44,858 nt of DNA from JBHELQ01 sp046262995 (GTDB lineage Bacteria > Actinomycetota > Thermoleophilia > Solirubrobacterales > Thermoleophilaceae), in contig JBHELQ010000025.1 of the NCBI GenBank assembly GCA_046262995.1, positions 1-44,858 of the forward strand, given 5' to 3'. The translations under genes were made by a program, and so were the position numbers. The notes below the pieces were generated by a model that saw nothing but the letters and a program-made list of their open reading frames with translations, ran no database searches and was not told the DNA's origin. Of this stretch, positions 33,088 to 39,558 are shown in pieces. The first letter of the stretch is position 1; each line of letters opens with the position of its first letter.

Positions 33088-34046
33088 GCCGCGTCGCCGT
33101 CCTGAAGGGCGGGCGCTCGCTCGAGCGTCAGGTCTCCCTGCGCTCGGGGGCGCGCGTGCAGGACGCGCTCGAACGGCTCGGCCACGAGGTGGTGGCGATC
33201 GACGCGGGGCTCGACCTGATCCGGCGCCTGCGCGAGTCCCGCCCCGACGTCGCGTTCATCGCGATGCACGGGCGCGACGGCGAGGACGGCACCGTGCAGG
33301 AGCTGCTCGAGATCCTGGGACTCCCCTACACGGGCTCGGGCGTGCTCGCCTGCGTGCGCTCGATGGACAAGGTGCTGACGAAGCACCTCCTGGTCGACGC
33401 GGGCCTACCCACCCCCGAGTTCTTCGCCTTCAACGAGACGGCGTTCCGGGAGCTGGGCGCCGCCGAGGCCCTGGGCGAGATGGAGGAGCGGCTCGACTTC
33501 CCGATCGTCGTGAAGCCCTCGAGCCAGGGGTCGGCGCTCGGGATCAAGTTCGCCCGCACCGCGGACGATGTCCCGGCGGCGCTGGTTGCGGCCTTCTCCT
33601 ATGACTCGAAGGTCCTGCTCGAGCGCCACGTCGAGGGGCGTGACCTTGCCGTTTCGATCCTGGACGGCCAGGCGCTGCCGGTCGTGGAAGCTGTCCCCCA
33701 GACCGAGGACTTCTACGACTTCGAGTCGCGCTACGAGTTCGGCCGCACGGCGTTCGTCTGCCCGGCCGAGCTGCCGGAGGACGCCGGCGCGCGCGCCCAG
33801 GAGCTGGCGCTGCGCAGTTACGAGCTGCTCGGCTGCGACGGCTTCGCCCGGGTGGACTTGATGCTCGACGGCGACGGCGGGCTGCACGTGCTCGAGGCCA
33901 ACCCGATCCCGGGCCTCACCGAGACCAGCCTGCTCCCGCAGGCGGCCGAAGCGGCGGGCATCGGCTTCGACGAGCTCGTGGGACGCATCCTGGAGCTCGC
34001 CTTCGCCCGCGGCGGCCGGCCGGTGCCGGCGTCCCCGCCCGGCTAG
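33084..34046 (+). CDS. ddl: D-alanine--D-alanine ligase
   Basis: 320 aa, GTG at 33084 overlapping the preceding stop. ATP-grasp markers: LKGGRSLERQVSLRSG (~6, with the Ddl serine/glutamate region), AMHGRDGEDGTVQ (~60), LPYTGSGVLAC (~78), VKPSSQGSALGIKFA (~144), ARVDLMLDGDGGLHVLEANP (~252) and GLTETSLLPQAA. It joins two D-alanines for peptidoglycan precursors in the cytoplasm. Coupling to a PLP aminotransferase is unusual. It converges with the BFN gene, overlapping by 4 bp at the stops. Confidence 0.93.
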   Translation: MSRVAVLKGGRSLERQVSLRSGARVQDALERLGHEVVAIDAGLDLIRRLRESRPDVAFIAMHGRDGEDGTVQELLEILGLPYTGSGVLACVRSMDKVLTKHLLVDAGLPTPEFFAFNETAFRELGAAEALGEMEERLDFPIVVKPSSQGSALGIKFARTADDVPAALVAAFSYDSKVLLERHVEGRDLAVSILDGQALPVVEAVPQTEDFYDFESRYEFGRTAFVCPAELPEDAGARAQELALRSYELLGCDGFARVDLMLDGDGGLHVLEANPIPGLTETSLLPQAAEAAGIGFDELVGRILELAFARGGRPVPASPPG

Positions 34047-34531
34047 CTGCCGCTCGCGAAGTCCTCGGGCGAGACGTTGTCGAGGAAGTCCTTGAACTTC
34101 TCGACCACTTCCTCCTGGTCCTCCACCTCGTGCTCGAACTCGATCGCGGACTCGGTGATCACGTCCTCGGCAGCGAAGATCGGGGCGCCCGTGCGCACGG
34201 CCAGCGCCAGCGCGTCCGAGGGCCGCGAGTCGATGTCGACCTCGCGGCCGTTCAGCTGGAGGGTGACCGAGGCGTAGAAGGTGTTCTCGCGCAGCTCGGT
34301 GACCGACACCCGGGTGCAGGGGATGTCGAGCTCCGTGAGGATGTCGTTCATCAGGTCGTGGGTCATCGGGCGCGGCGTGTTCGCGCCCTGGAGCTTCATC
34401 AGGATCGCGGCGGCCTCGGGGTGCCCGATCCAGATCGGCAGGAACTTGTTCCCCTCGCGCGTCTTCAGGAGCACGATCGGCTGCTTGCCGACCATGTCGA
34501 AGCTCACGCCGTAGATGACCATCTCCTGCAT
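34043..34531 (-). CDS. Bifunctional nuclease (BFN, DUF151) domain protein
   Basis: 162 aa from an ATG at 34531 with GAGGG upstream. DUF151 pattern: VIYGVSFDMVGKQPIVLLK, then LPIWIGHPEAAAILMKLQG (~31), RPMTHDLMNDIL (~54), FYASVTLQLNGREVDIDSRP (~90) and SDALALAVRTGAPIFA. Plant members degrade RNA and DNA; the bacterial role is unclear. The last ~30 residues are very acidic. A TAGACT box at 34565-34570 lies 33 nt upstream. Common near origin-proximal genes in actinobacteria. Confidence 0.92.
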   Translation of the reverse strand: MQEMVIYGVSFDMVGKQPIVLLKTREGNKFLPIWIGHPEAAAILMKLQGANTPRPMTHDLMNDILTELDIPCTRVSVTELRENTFYASVTLQLNGREVDIDSRPSDALALAVRTGAPIFAAEDVITESAIEFEHEVEDQEEVVEKFKDFLDNVSPEDFASGS

Positions 34532-34564
34532 CCGCGCCCTCGGGTCCGCTCGGGGTCAGGCCAC

Positions 34565-34570
34565 AGTCTA
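34565..34570 (-). promoter_or_regulatory. Putative -10 element of the BFN gene
   Basis: TAGACT on the minus strand, leaving a ~27-nt leader with a GAGGG ribosome-binding site before the ATG. Confidence 0.4.
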
Positions 34571-34588
34571 GCCCGGCCGCTGATAGCG

Positions 34589-34612
34589 ACGAGGGCCCCG
34601 AAGGGCCCTCGT
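34589..34612 (-). terminator. Strong hairpin terminator after tRNA-Ile
   Basis: A perfect 10-bp stem, ACGAGGGCCC/GGGCCCTCGT, closed on the minus strand by a TTCG tetraloop. It begins 15 nt after the tRNA 3' end and has no T-run, as is usual for GC-rich actinobacterial terminators. Confidence 0.7.
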
Positions 34613-34627
34613 GGCACTCGCCTGTTG

Positions 34628-34701
34628 TGGGCGATCCTGGACTCGAACCAGGGACCTCGTCCTTATCAGAGACGCGCTCTAACCAGCTGAGCTAATCGCC
34701 C
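34628..34701 (-). tRNA. tRNA-Ile (anticodon GAT)
   Basis: Read on the minus strand: acceptor GGGCGAT/ATCGCCC, D arm GCTC/GAGC, anticodon loop CTGATAA with stem CGTCT/GGACG, T arm CCTGG-TTCGAGT-CCAGG, discriminator A. 74 nt, no encoded CCA. It stands alone, not inside an rRNA operon. Confidence 0.97.
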
Positions 34702-34713
34702 TCGCGGGCGACG

Positions 34714-34719
34714 ATTGTA
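34714..34719 (-). promoter_or_regulatory. -10 element of tRNA-Ile
   Basis: TACAAT followed by CG, 12 nt before the tRNA 5' end. Confidence 0.55.
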
Positions 34720-34758
34720 GCCTCCGGCTGCCGGCGCGAGAGGCGCGGAAGGCCCGGC

Positions 34759-35622
34759 TCAGGCCGCCGCCGCGCGGCCCGGCGAGGCCAGGATCCGCTC
34801 GGCCAGCTCGATGCCGTCGGCGGGGCTCTCGAGCTCCAGCTCGGCGCGGATCCCGGCGCCGGCCGCGCGCACGCGCACCTGCCGGCCCAGGGCGGCGGAG
34901 AGCGCGTCCTCGGCGGCGTCGAGTGCCTCCTGCAGGTCGGGATGCACCACCACGCGCGGCCGCGGCCGCCGGGTCGATCCGCCGGCCTCGCGAGCCCGCT
35001 CCTCCGTCTGCCGGACCGACCAGTCCTGCTCGCGGGCCTGGAAGGCGAGCCGCCGGCGCTCGGCGTGGTCCTTGCAGAGCAGCAGCGCGCGGCCGTGGCC
35101 CTCGCTGAGCCGGCCGTCGTCGATCAGCTCGAGTACCTCGTCGGGTAGATCGAGCAGGCGGATCAGGTTCGAGATGGCGGCTCGGCTGCGGCCGACCCGC
35201 CGTCCTACCTCCCCCTTCGTGAGCCCCAGGTCCTCGACCAGCATCGAGCACGCTCGCGCCTGCTCCACCGGGTTCAGGTCCTGTCGGGCCATGTTCTCGG
35301 CCAGGGCCAGGTCGAGGCGCTCCCAGTCGTCGGCCTGGCGCACGACCGCCGGGATCGTCTCGAGCCCGGCTGCCCTGGCGGCGCGCAGCCGCCGCTCGCC
35401 GGCGACGAGCTCGAAGCGGCCGCCCGGCAGCGGCGCCACCACGACCGGCTGCAGCACGCCCCGGGAGCGGATCGAGGCGGCCAGCTCCGCGAGCGCCGAT
35501 TCCTCGAAGCTCCGCCGGGGCTGCCGCGGGTTGGGCCGGATCAGCTCCAGCGGCAGCTCCCGCAGGCCGTCCTCGCCCTCCCGCTGGCTGCGCGGCAGGA
35601 TGGCCGCCAGGCCGCGGCCCAT
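34759..35622 (-). CDS. parB: Chromosome partitioning protein ParB
   Basis: 287 aa from the ATG at 35622 (MGRGLAAILP, the typical ParB beginning); a GTG at 35643 overlapping the parA stop is the alternative. ParB/Srx CTPase domain: LIRPNPRQPRRSFEE (~26), LVAGERRLRAARAAGL (~73, the GERRxRA box), ALAENMARQDLNPVEQARA (~107). HTH: TKGEVGRRVGRSRAAISNLIRLL (~137 on). The C-terminal dimerisation part is shorter and Ala/Arg-rich. ParB loads at parS as a CTP clamp; near-parS sequences lie at 37157-37170 and 41045-41058. Confidence 0.95.
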   Translation of the reverse strand: MGRGLAAILPRSQREGEDGLRELPLELIRPNPRQPRRSFEESALAELAASIRSRGVLQPVVVAPLPGGRFELVAGERRLRAARAAGLETIPAVVRQADDWERLDLALAENMARQDLNPVEQARACSMLVEDLGLTKGEVGRRVGRSRAAISNLIRLLDLPDEVLELIDDGRLSEGHGRALLLCKDHAERRRLAFQAREQDWSVRQTEERAREAGGSTRRPRPRVVVHPDLQEALDAAEDALSAALGRQVRVRAAGAGIRAELELESPADGIELAERILASPGRAAAA

Positions 35623-35635
35623 TCCGCGCTGCTCC

Positions 35636-36394
35636 TCAGCCACGGGCGGCCACCTCCCTGGCCAGCCGCAGGTAGGCGGCCGAGCCCGCGCTGGCGGGCG
35701 CATGGCGGATGGCGGGCAGGCCGAAGCTCGGCGCCTCGCCGAGCCGGACGTTCCGCGGGATCACGGTGTCGAAGACGAGCTCCGGGAAGTGCTCGCGCAC
35801 CTCGCGCTCGACGTCCTGCGCCAGGCGCGTGCGCCCGTCGTGCATCGTCAGGATCATCCCCGCGACGGTGAGCCTGGGATTGAGCTCGCGCTGGATCAGG
35901 GCGAGGGTGTCGAGCAGCCCGGCCAGGCCCTCGAGCGCGAAGTACTCGGACTGGACCGGCACGAGCACCTTGTCCGCGGCCACCAGGGCGTTGACGGTGA
36001 GCGGGCCGAGCGAGGGCGGGCAGTCGAGCAGGGTGAAGAGGTAACGGTCGCGGACCGGGCCGAGCGCCTCGCCGAGGCGCTGCTCCGAGCCGGGCAGCCG
36101 CGGAAGCTCCACGTTCGCGCCGGCGAGCTCGGGCGAGGAAGGCGCCAGGGACAGCCGCTCGACCGGCGTGGGGCGCGCCGCCTCCAGCACCGGGAGCTCT
36201 CCCGACAGGCACTCGTAGACGTTCGGGCTCAGGTCCTTCGCCAGGCCGAGCGCGACCGTCGCGTTGCACTGCGGGTCGAGGTCGACCAGCAGGGTGTCGT
36301 GGCCCGCGTCGGCCACGCTCGCCGCGAGGTTTACGGCGGTGGTGGTCTTGCCCACCCCGCCCTTCTGGTTGGCGATGGCGTAGACGGTGCCCAC
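35636..36394 (-). CDS. parA: Chromosome partitioning ATPase ParA
   Basis: 252 aa from the GTG at 36394; a TTG three codons earlier exists, but TAGCTT ends exactly 7 nt before the GTG, so a leaderless GTG start is favoured. Deviant Walker A NQKGGVGKTTTAVNLAA (~9), VDLDPQCNATVALG (~38), FTLLDCPPSLGPLTVNAL (~118) and VPVQSEYFALEGL. It binds DNA non-specifically with ATP and moves ParB-parS. parB follows after 13 bp. Confidence 0.96.
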   Translation of the reverse strand: MGTVYAIANQKGGVGKTTTAVNLAASVADAGHDTLLVDLDPQCNATVALGLAKDLSPNVYECLSGELPVLEAARPTPVERLSLAPSSPELAGANVELPRLPGSEQRLGEALGPVRDRYLFTLLDCPPSLGPLTVNALVAADKVLVPVQSEYFALEGLAGLLDTLALIQRELNPRLTVAGMILTMHDGRTRLAQDVEREVREHFPELVFDTVIPRNVRLGEAPSFGLPAIRHAPASAGSAAYLRLAREVAARG

Positions 36395-36401
36395 GGGCGT
36401 C

Positions 36402-36407
36402 AAGCTA
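36402..36407 (-). promoter_or_regulatory. Putative -10 element of parA
   Basis: TAGCTT on the minus strand, 7 nt before the GTG start of parA. Confidence 0.45.
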
Positions 36408-36450
36408 GAGCCGAGTGCGGTCGGAACCTCCTGGTTCGGCGCCGAACCGT

Positions 36451-37176
36451 TCAGTCCTTCCCGAGCGGCCGCTTGGTCGCCATGCCCGGTCGTCTCGGGA
36501 GGCGCGCCGGGGTCGGCCCGCGCTTGCGCAGCACGTACAGATGCCGGTTCTCGGCCCGCTCGAACGGCTGAACGCGGAGCACGTCCTCCAGCTCGAGCCC
36601 GGTCTCCGCGGCGGCCTCGCGCCCCCGGCGCTCCTCGCGCTCGTCGCGGGCACCCTTCCAGGCGACCAGCAGGCCGTCCTTCGCGAGCAGCGGCGACGCG
36701 TACTCAGCCAGCACCGCGAGCTCCGCGAGGGCCCGTGCCGTGACCGCGTCGTACGCCTCCCGCCCGCCGTCCGGCGGCGGGGCGGCTGCCCATTCCTCCA
36801 CGCGCGCGGGGACGGTGGCGGCGTTCGGGATCTCCGCCGCGCCAGCCAGCCGCTCGATCAGCTCGCACTTGCGCCGGCTCGACTCGAGCAGGTGGACACG
36901 GGCGTCCGGGAGGGCGATCGCCAGCGGCAGCCCCGGAAAGCCCGCCCCGGAGCCGAGGTCGGCCAACCGGGCGGCCCCGCGGAGCCCCTCGACCGCGAGC
37001 CCGGACAGGCTGTCGGCCAGGTGCACGTCCGCCGCCTGGGCGGGCTCGCGGACGGTGGTCGGTGGATCCGGCTCCGCGGCCAGGGCGTCCAGGAGGCGGG
37101 CGAGGCGCTCATCCGCCGGTGGTCTCAGCCCATGGCGCAGCGCCAGCCGGGCGATCGTTTCACGGGAAACGGTCAG
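36451..37176 (-). CDS. rsmG: 16S rRNA (guanine-N7) methyltransferase RsmG, probable CTG start
   Basis: The first ordinary start in frame is the GTG at 37026, giving 191 aa. The frame upstream of it clearly encodes the family's N-terminal helices (SRETIARLALRHG, RLARLLDALAAEP, VREPAQAADVHLADSL), and the only start-like codon there is a CTG at 37176 that overlaps the jag stop as CTGA; this gives 241 aa, the usual length. SAM motif LADLGSGAGFPGLPLAIALP (~71), VTARALAELAVLAEYASPLL (~145), and the C-terminal KRGPTPARLPRRPGMATKRP. It methylates G527 of 16S rRNA. A parS-like sequence overlaps its first codons. Confidence 0.88.
   Translation of the reverse strand: MTVSRETIARLALRHGLRPPADERLARLLDALAAEPDPPTTVREPAQAADVHLADSLSGLAVEGLRGAARLADLGSGAGFPGLPLAIALPDARVHLLESSRRKCELIERLAGAAEIPNAATVPARVEEWAAAPPPDGGREAYDAVTARALAELAVLAEYASPLLAKDGLLVAWKGARDEREERRGREAAAETGLELEDVLRVQPFERAENRHLYVLRKRGPTPARLPRRPGMATKRPLGKD
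37157..37170. promoter_or_regulatory. parS-like ParB-binding site (one mismatch)
   Basis: GTTTCACGGGAAAC matches the bacterial parS core GTTTCACGTGAAAC at 13 of 14 positions. It lies in the first codons of rsmG, about 0.8 kb from parA. Confidence 0.65.
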
Positions 37177-37655
37177 CTCTGGTCGAAGCGGCGGGCGGGC
37201 GTCACGACCAGCCTCCGGTCGGGCTCGTCCCCTTCGCTGTGCGTCTCGACGTCGCTGCGCTCCCGCAGATAGAGGTGGACGATCTTGCGCTCGCCGGGAC
37301 GCATCGGCTCGAGCTCCACGGGCCGGTCGAAGCGCAGGGCCTCGGCCACGGCGCGATCCGCCGTTCGCTGCAGCGCGTGCTCGCGGCGCTCGCGGTAGCC
37401 GGCGGCGTCAACCGTCACCTGCTTTCGCTCCTCCCGGCCCTGGAAGGCGGCGCGGAAGGCCAGATGCTGCAGGGCGTCGATCGTAACCCCGTGCTTGCCG
37501 ATCAGGAGGCCCAGGTCGTCGCCCTCGACCGTCGCACGGATCTCCTCCTCGCTCTCCTCGACGTCGACGCTCGCCGGCAGGCCGAGCGCGTCCACCACCC
37601 GCGACACGACGGCGCGGACGCGGTCTGCGGGTTCCTCGGGGAGCTCGCCGGCCAT
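37173..37655 (-). CDS. jag: Jag/KhpB-type RNA-binding protein (KH-R3H)
   Basis: 160 aa from an ATG at 37655. The KH domain has LGLLIGKHGVTIDALQHL (~48, the GxxG-type loop IGKHG) and the R3H domain has AGYRERREHALQ (~88) with MRPGERKIVHLYL (~118). No Jag-N domain precedes them, as in other actinobacteria. KhpB binds RNA and, with KhpA, affects cell elongation in Gram-positives. It lies between yidC (10-bp gap) and rsmG (4-bp overlap). Confidence 0.94.
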   Translation of the reverse strand: MAGELPEEPADRVRAVVSRVVDALGLPASVDVEESEEEIRATVEGDDLGLLIGKHGVTIDALQHLAFRAAFQGREERKQVTVDAAGYRERREHALQRTADRAVAEALRFDRPVELEPMRPGERKIVHLYLRERSDVETHSEGDEPDRRLVVTPARRFDQS

Positions 37656-37665
37656 TCGGCGCGCC

Positions 37666-38514
37666 CTACCTACGGCGGCCGGAGCGCTTCTTGCGCTTGC
37701 GCGGCGACGGCGGAGGCTTGGAGGCGGACCCTCCTCCCCCGCTCCCTGACGCCGCGACGGCGGCGCCCGCGGGAGAGGGCTGCGGCACCGGCTTGCCGCG
37801 CGCCGGGGGCCCTCCGTCGCCGTCCTCGCGGGGGCCGATCGGCTCCGGCTTCGGGTACAGCTTCTTCACCAGCAGCTGCTGGCCGATCGTCCACACGTTG
37901 GTGGTGATCCAGTAGACGATCAGGCCCGCCGGGAAGTTCACGATGAAGGTCGCGAACACGAACGGCAGGGCGTACATGATCCGCTGCTGGGTCTTGTCGG
38001 CGCTCAGCTGGGTGACCATCGTCGATCCGAGCTGGGTGCCGACGTAGAGCACGATCAGCGTCACCAGGACGGCCGGCTGGGTGACCTTGTGGGCCAGGTC
38101 GTCGATGAACAGGAAGCTGTGGTTGCTGGCGATGTCCTCGCGGAACGAGGACGAGCGCAGCAGCGAGAAGAGCGAGATGAAGAAGGGAATCTGCAGCGCC
38201 AGCGGCAGGCAGGAGCCGAGCGGGTTGACCTTGTGCTCCTGGTAGAAGCGCATGACCTCCTGGTTCATGCGCTGCTTGTCCTCCTTGTAGCGCTCCTGAA
38301 TGCGCTTGATCTCGGGCTGCAGCTGCTGGAGGCGCTGCATCGACTTCACGCCCTTGAACGTCAGGGGCAGGATCACAAGCCGCACCGTGAAGGTGAGCAG
38401 GATGATCGCGAAGCCCCAGCTGCCCTCCCAGTCGCCCAACAGGTCGTGCCAGAACTCGAGCACCGCCCGGCAGGCGTCGATCAGGGGCTGCAGGACGTTG
38501 GCGGTGATCAGCAT
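37666..38514 (-). CDS. yidC: Membrane protein insertase YidC/OxaA
   Basis: 282 aa. Five core helices: ANVLQPLIDACRAVLEF, GFAIILLTFTVRLVILPLT (~34, with the hydrophilic-groove Arg in TVRLVI), the coiled region QQLQPEIKRIQERYKED, NPLGSCLPLALQIPFFISLF (~98), VLVTLIVLYVGTQLGS (~148) and FVFATFIVNFPAGLIVYWIT (~185). The ~65-residue C-terminal tail is basic and Pro/Gly-rich (RKRKKRSGRRR), as in actinobacterial YidC that bind ribosomes. yidD is 6 bp upstream. Confidence 0.95.
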   Translation of the reverse strand: MLITANVLQPLIDACRAVLEFWHDLLGDWEGSWGFAIILLTFTVRLVILPLTFKGVKSMQRLQQLQPEIKRIQERYKEDKQRMNQEVMRFYQEHKVNPLGSCLPLALQIPFFISLFSLLRSSSFREDIASNHSFLFIDDLAHKVTQPAVLVTLIVLYVGTQLGSTMVTQLSADKTQQRIMYALPFVFATFIVNFPAGLIVYWITTNVWTIGQQLLVKKLYPKPEPIGPREDGDGGPPARGKPVPQPSPAGAAVAASGSGGGGSASKPPPSPRKRKKRSGRRR

Positions 38515-38520
38515 GAGGCG

Positions 38521-38766
38521 CTAGGCGCGGGGGCGAAACAGCTTCTGGTCCTCGACGAAGTCGACGCCGCCGTGGCTCCAGGGGTTGCAGCGGAGCAGGC
38601 GCCAGGCGGCCAGCACGACGCCCCTGAGTATGCCGTAGCGCCGGACGGCGCCTACCGCATACTCCGAGCAGCTCGGATGGTACTTGCAGCGGCGGGGCAG
38701 GGCCGGGGACACGACCCGCTGGTAGAGCCTCACCGGCGCCACCGCCGCTCCGCGCAGCGCGCTCAT
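38521..38766 (-). CDS. yidD: Membrane protein insertion efficiency factor YidD
   Basis: 81 aa. The family signature CKYHPSCSEYAVGAVRRYG (~27) and LRCNPWSHGGVDFV (~58) are intact. YidD is a small amphipathic membrane-associated protein that assists YidC. Its ATG overlaps the rnpA stop (ATGA). Confidence 0.95.
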   Translation of the reverse strand: MSALRGAAVAPVRLYQRVVSPALPRRCKYHPSCSEYAVGAVRRYGILRGVVLAAWRLLRCNPWSHGGVDFVEDQKLFRPRA

Positions 38767-39167
38767 GAGGGCGCCTCCCGGGCGAGGCCGGCTTCGACGA
38801 GCACGCTCTGCAGCGCCTGAGCGATCCCCTGGCCGCCCTCCGCCTCCGCCAGCTCGCGCGCCGCAGGTCGCGCCACGATCACGAAGTCGTGGCCTGGCCG
38901 GACATCGTCGGCTGTGCCCCAGAAGGCCTCGCGCAGGAGCCGCTTGACGCGGTTGCGGTCGATCGCGCCGCCGAGCTTGCGACCGACCGACACTCCCAGG
39001 CGCGGCGGGCCGCCGTCCTCCTCGCGCGGGAAGGCGTAGACGACCAGGTGCCGGCTCGCGTGCGAGCGCCCCTCCCTGTAGACGCGCTCGAACTCCGCGC
39101 TGCGCGAGAGCCGGCGGCGCCTTCGCCGCGGCCCTCCGCGGGGGGGCTCGCCCGCGGGCGCGCTCAT
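38763..39167 (-). CDS. rnpA: Ribonuclease P protein component
   Basis: 134 aa from the ATG at 39167, 2 bp after the rpmH stop. After an Arg-rich N-terminus come RLSRSAEFERVYREGRSH (~19), LGVSVGRKLGGAIDRNRVKR (~57, the RNR signature) and LLREAFWG, the RNA-binding core of RnpA. It supports RNase P RNA in tRNA 5' maturation. rnpB is not in the window. Confidence 0.95.
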   Translation of the reverse strand: MSAPAGEPPRGGPRRRRRRLSRSAEFERVYREGRSHASRHLVVYAFPREEDGGPPRLGVSVGRKLGGAIDRNRVKRLLREAFWGTADDVRPGHDFVIVARPAARELAEAEGGQGIAQALQSVLVEAGLAREAPS

Positions 39168-39169
39168 CC

Positions 39170-39304
39170 CTAGGGGGTCAGCCGGCGGCGGCCCTTGACG
39201 CGCCGGCGCCTCAGGATTCGCCTGCCCCCGCGTGTGCGCATGCGCGCGCGAAAGCCGTGGGTGCGGGCTCGCTTGCGCTTCTTGGGCTGGTAGGTGCGCT
39301 TCAT
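39170..39304 (-). CDS. rpmH: 50S ribosomal protein L34
   Basis: 44 aa from an ATG at 39304; MKRTYQPKKRKRARTHGFRA is the L34 N-terminus and RILRRRRVKGRRRLTP the end. It is the first gene of the rpmH-rnpA-yidD-yidC-jag-rsmG string, divergent from dnaA as in most bacteria. A TACCCT box on the minus strand at 39341-39346 is its likely -10. Confidence 0.96.
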   Translation of the reverse strand: MKRTYQPKKRKRARTHGFRARMRTRGGRRILRRRRVKGRRRLTP

Positions 39305-39340
39305 CTCGAGGGGGCCCGCGGAGGTGCCGGCCGGGGTCGA

Positions 39341-39346
39341 AGGGTA
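39341..39346 (-). promoter_or_regulatory. Putative -10 element of rpmH
   Basis: TACCCT on the minus strand, about 36 nt before the rpmH ATG. Confidence 0.4.
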
Positions 39347-39451
39347 CAAGAGGCCGCCGCTTTGCCCGCCGTCCCGGAGGCGCGTCCGGCGCTCCCGCAG
39401 GGGCGCGCAGAAAAGCCCGCGATTTGCGACAAGCCGCTCGCCGGAGGGCTC

Positions 39452-39475
39452 GGAGGCGGGTGTACACTCGCCTCC
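39452..39475 (+). promoter_or_regulatory. dnaA promoter region with a 24-bp near-perfect palindrome
   Basis: GGAGGCG-g-GTGTACAC-t-CGCCTCC is symmetrical at 22 of 24 positions. It contains TACACT followed by CG (39463-39468), the same -10 form as other promoters here, about 90 nt before the dnaA start. A dimeric regulator could bind on top of the -10 box, or the sequence could fold in RNA. Confidence 0.5.
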
Positions 39476-39558
39476 TCCGAGGGCAAGCGCGCAGCCGCGA
39501 AGTCCCTCCACCTGAAGGTCAACCCTTAGTCCCGCCTCCCGGAGGGCGTCGTCCGCCT

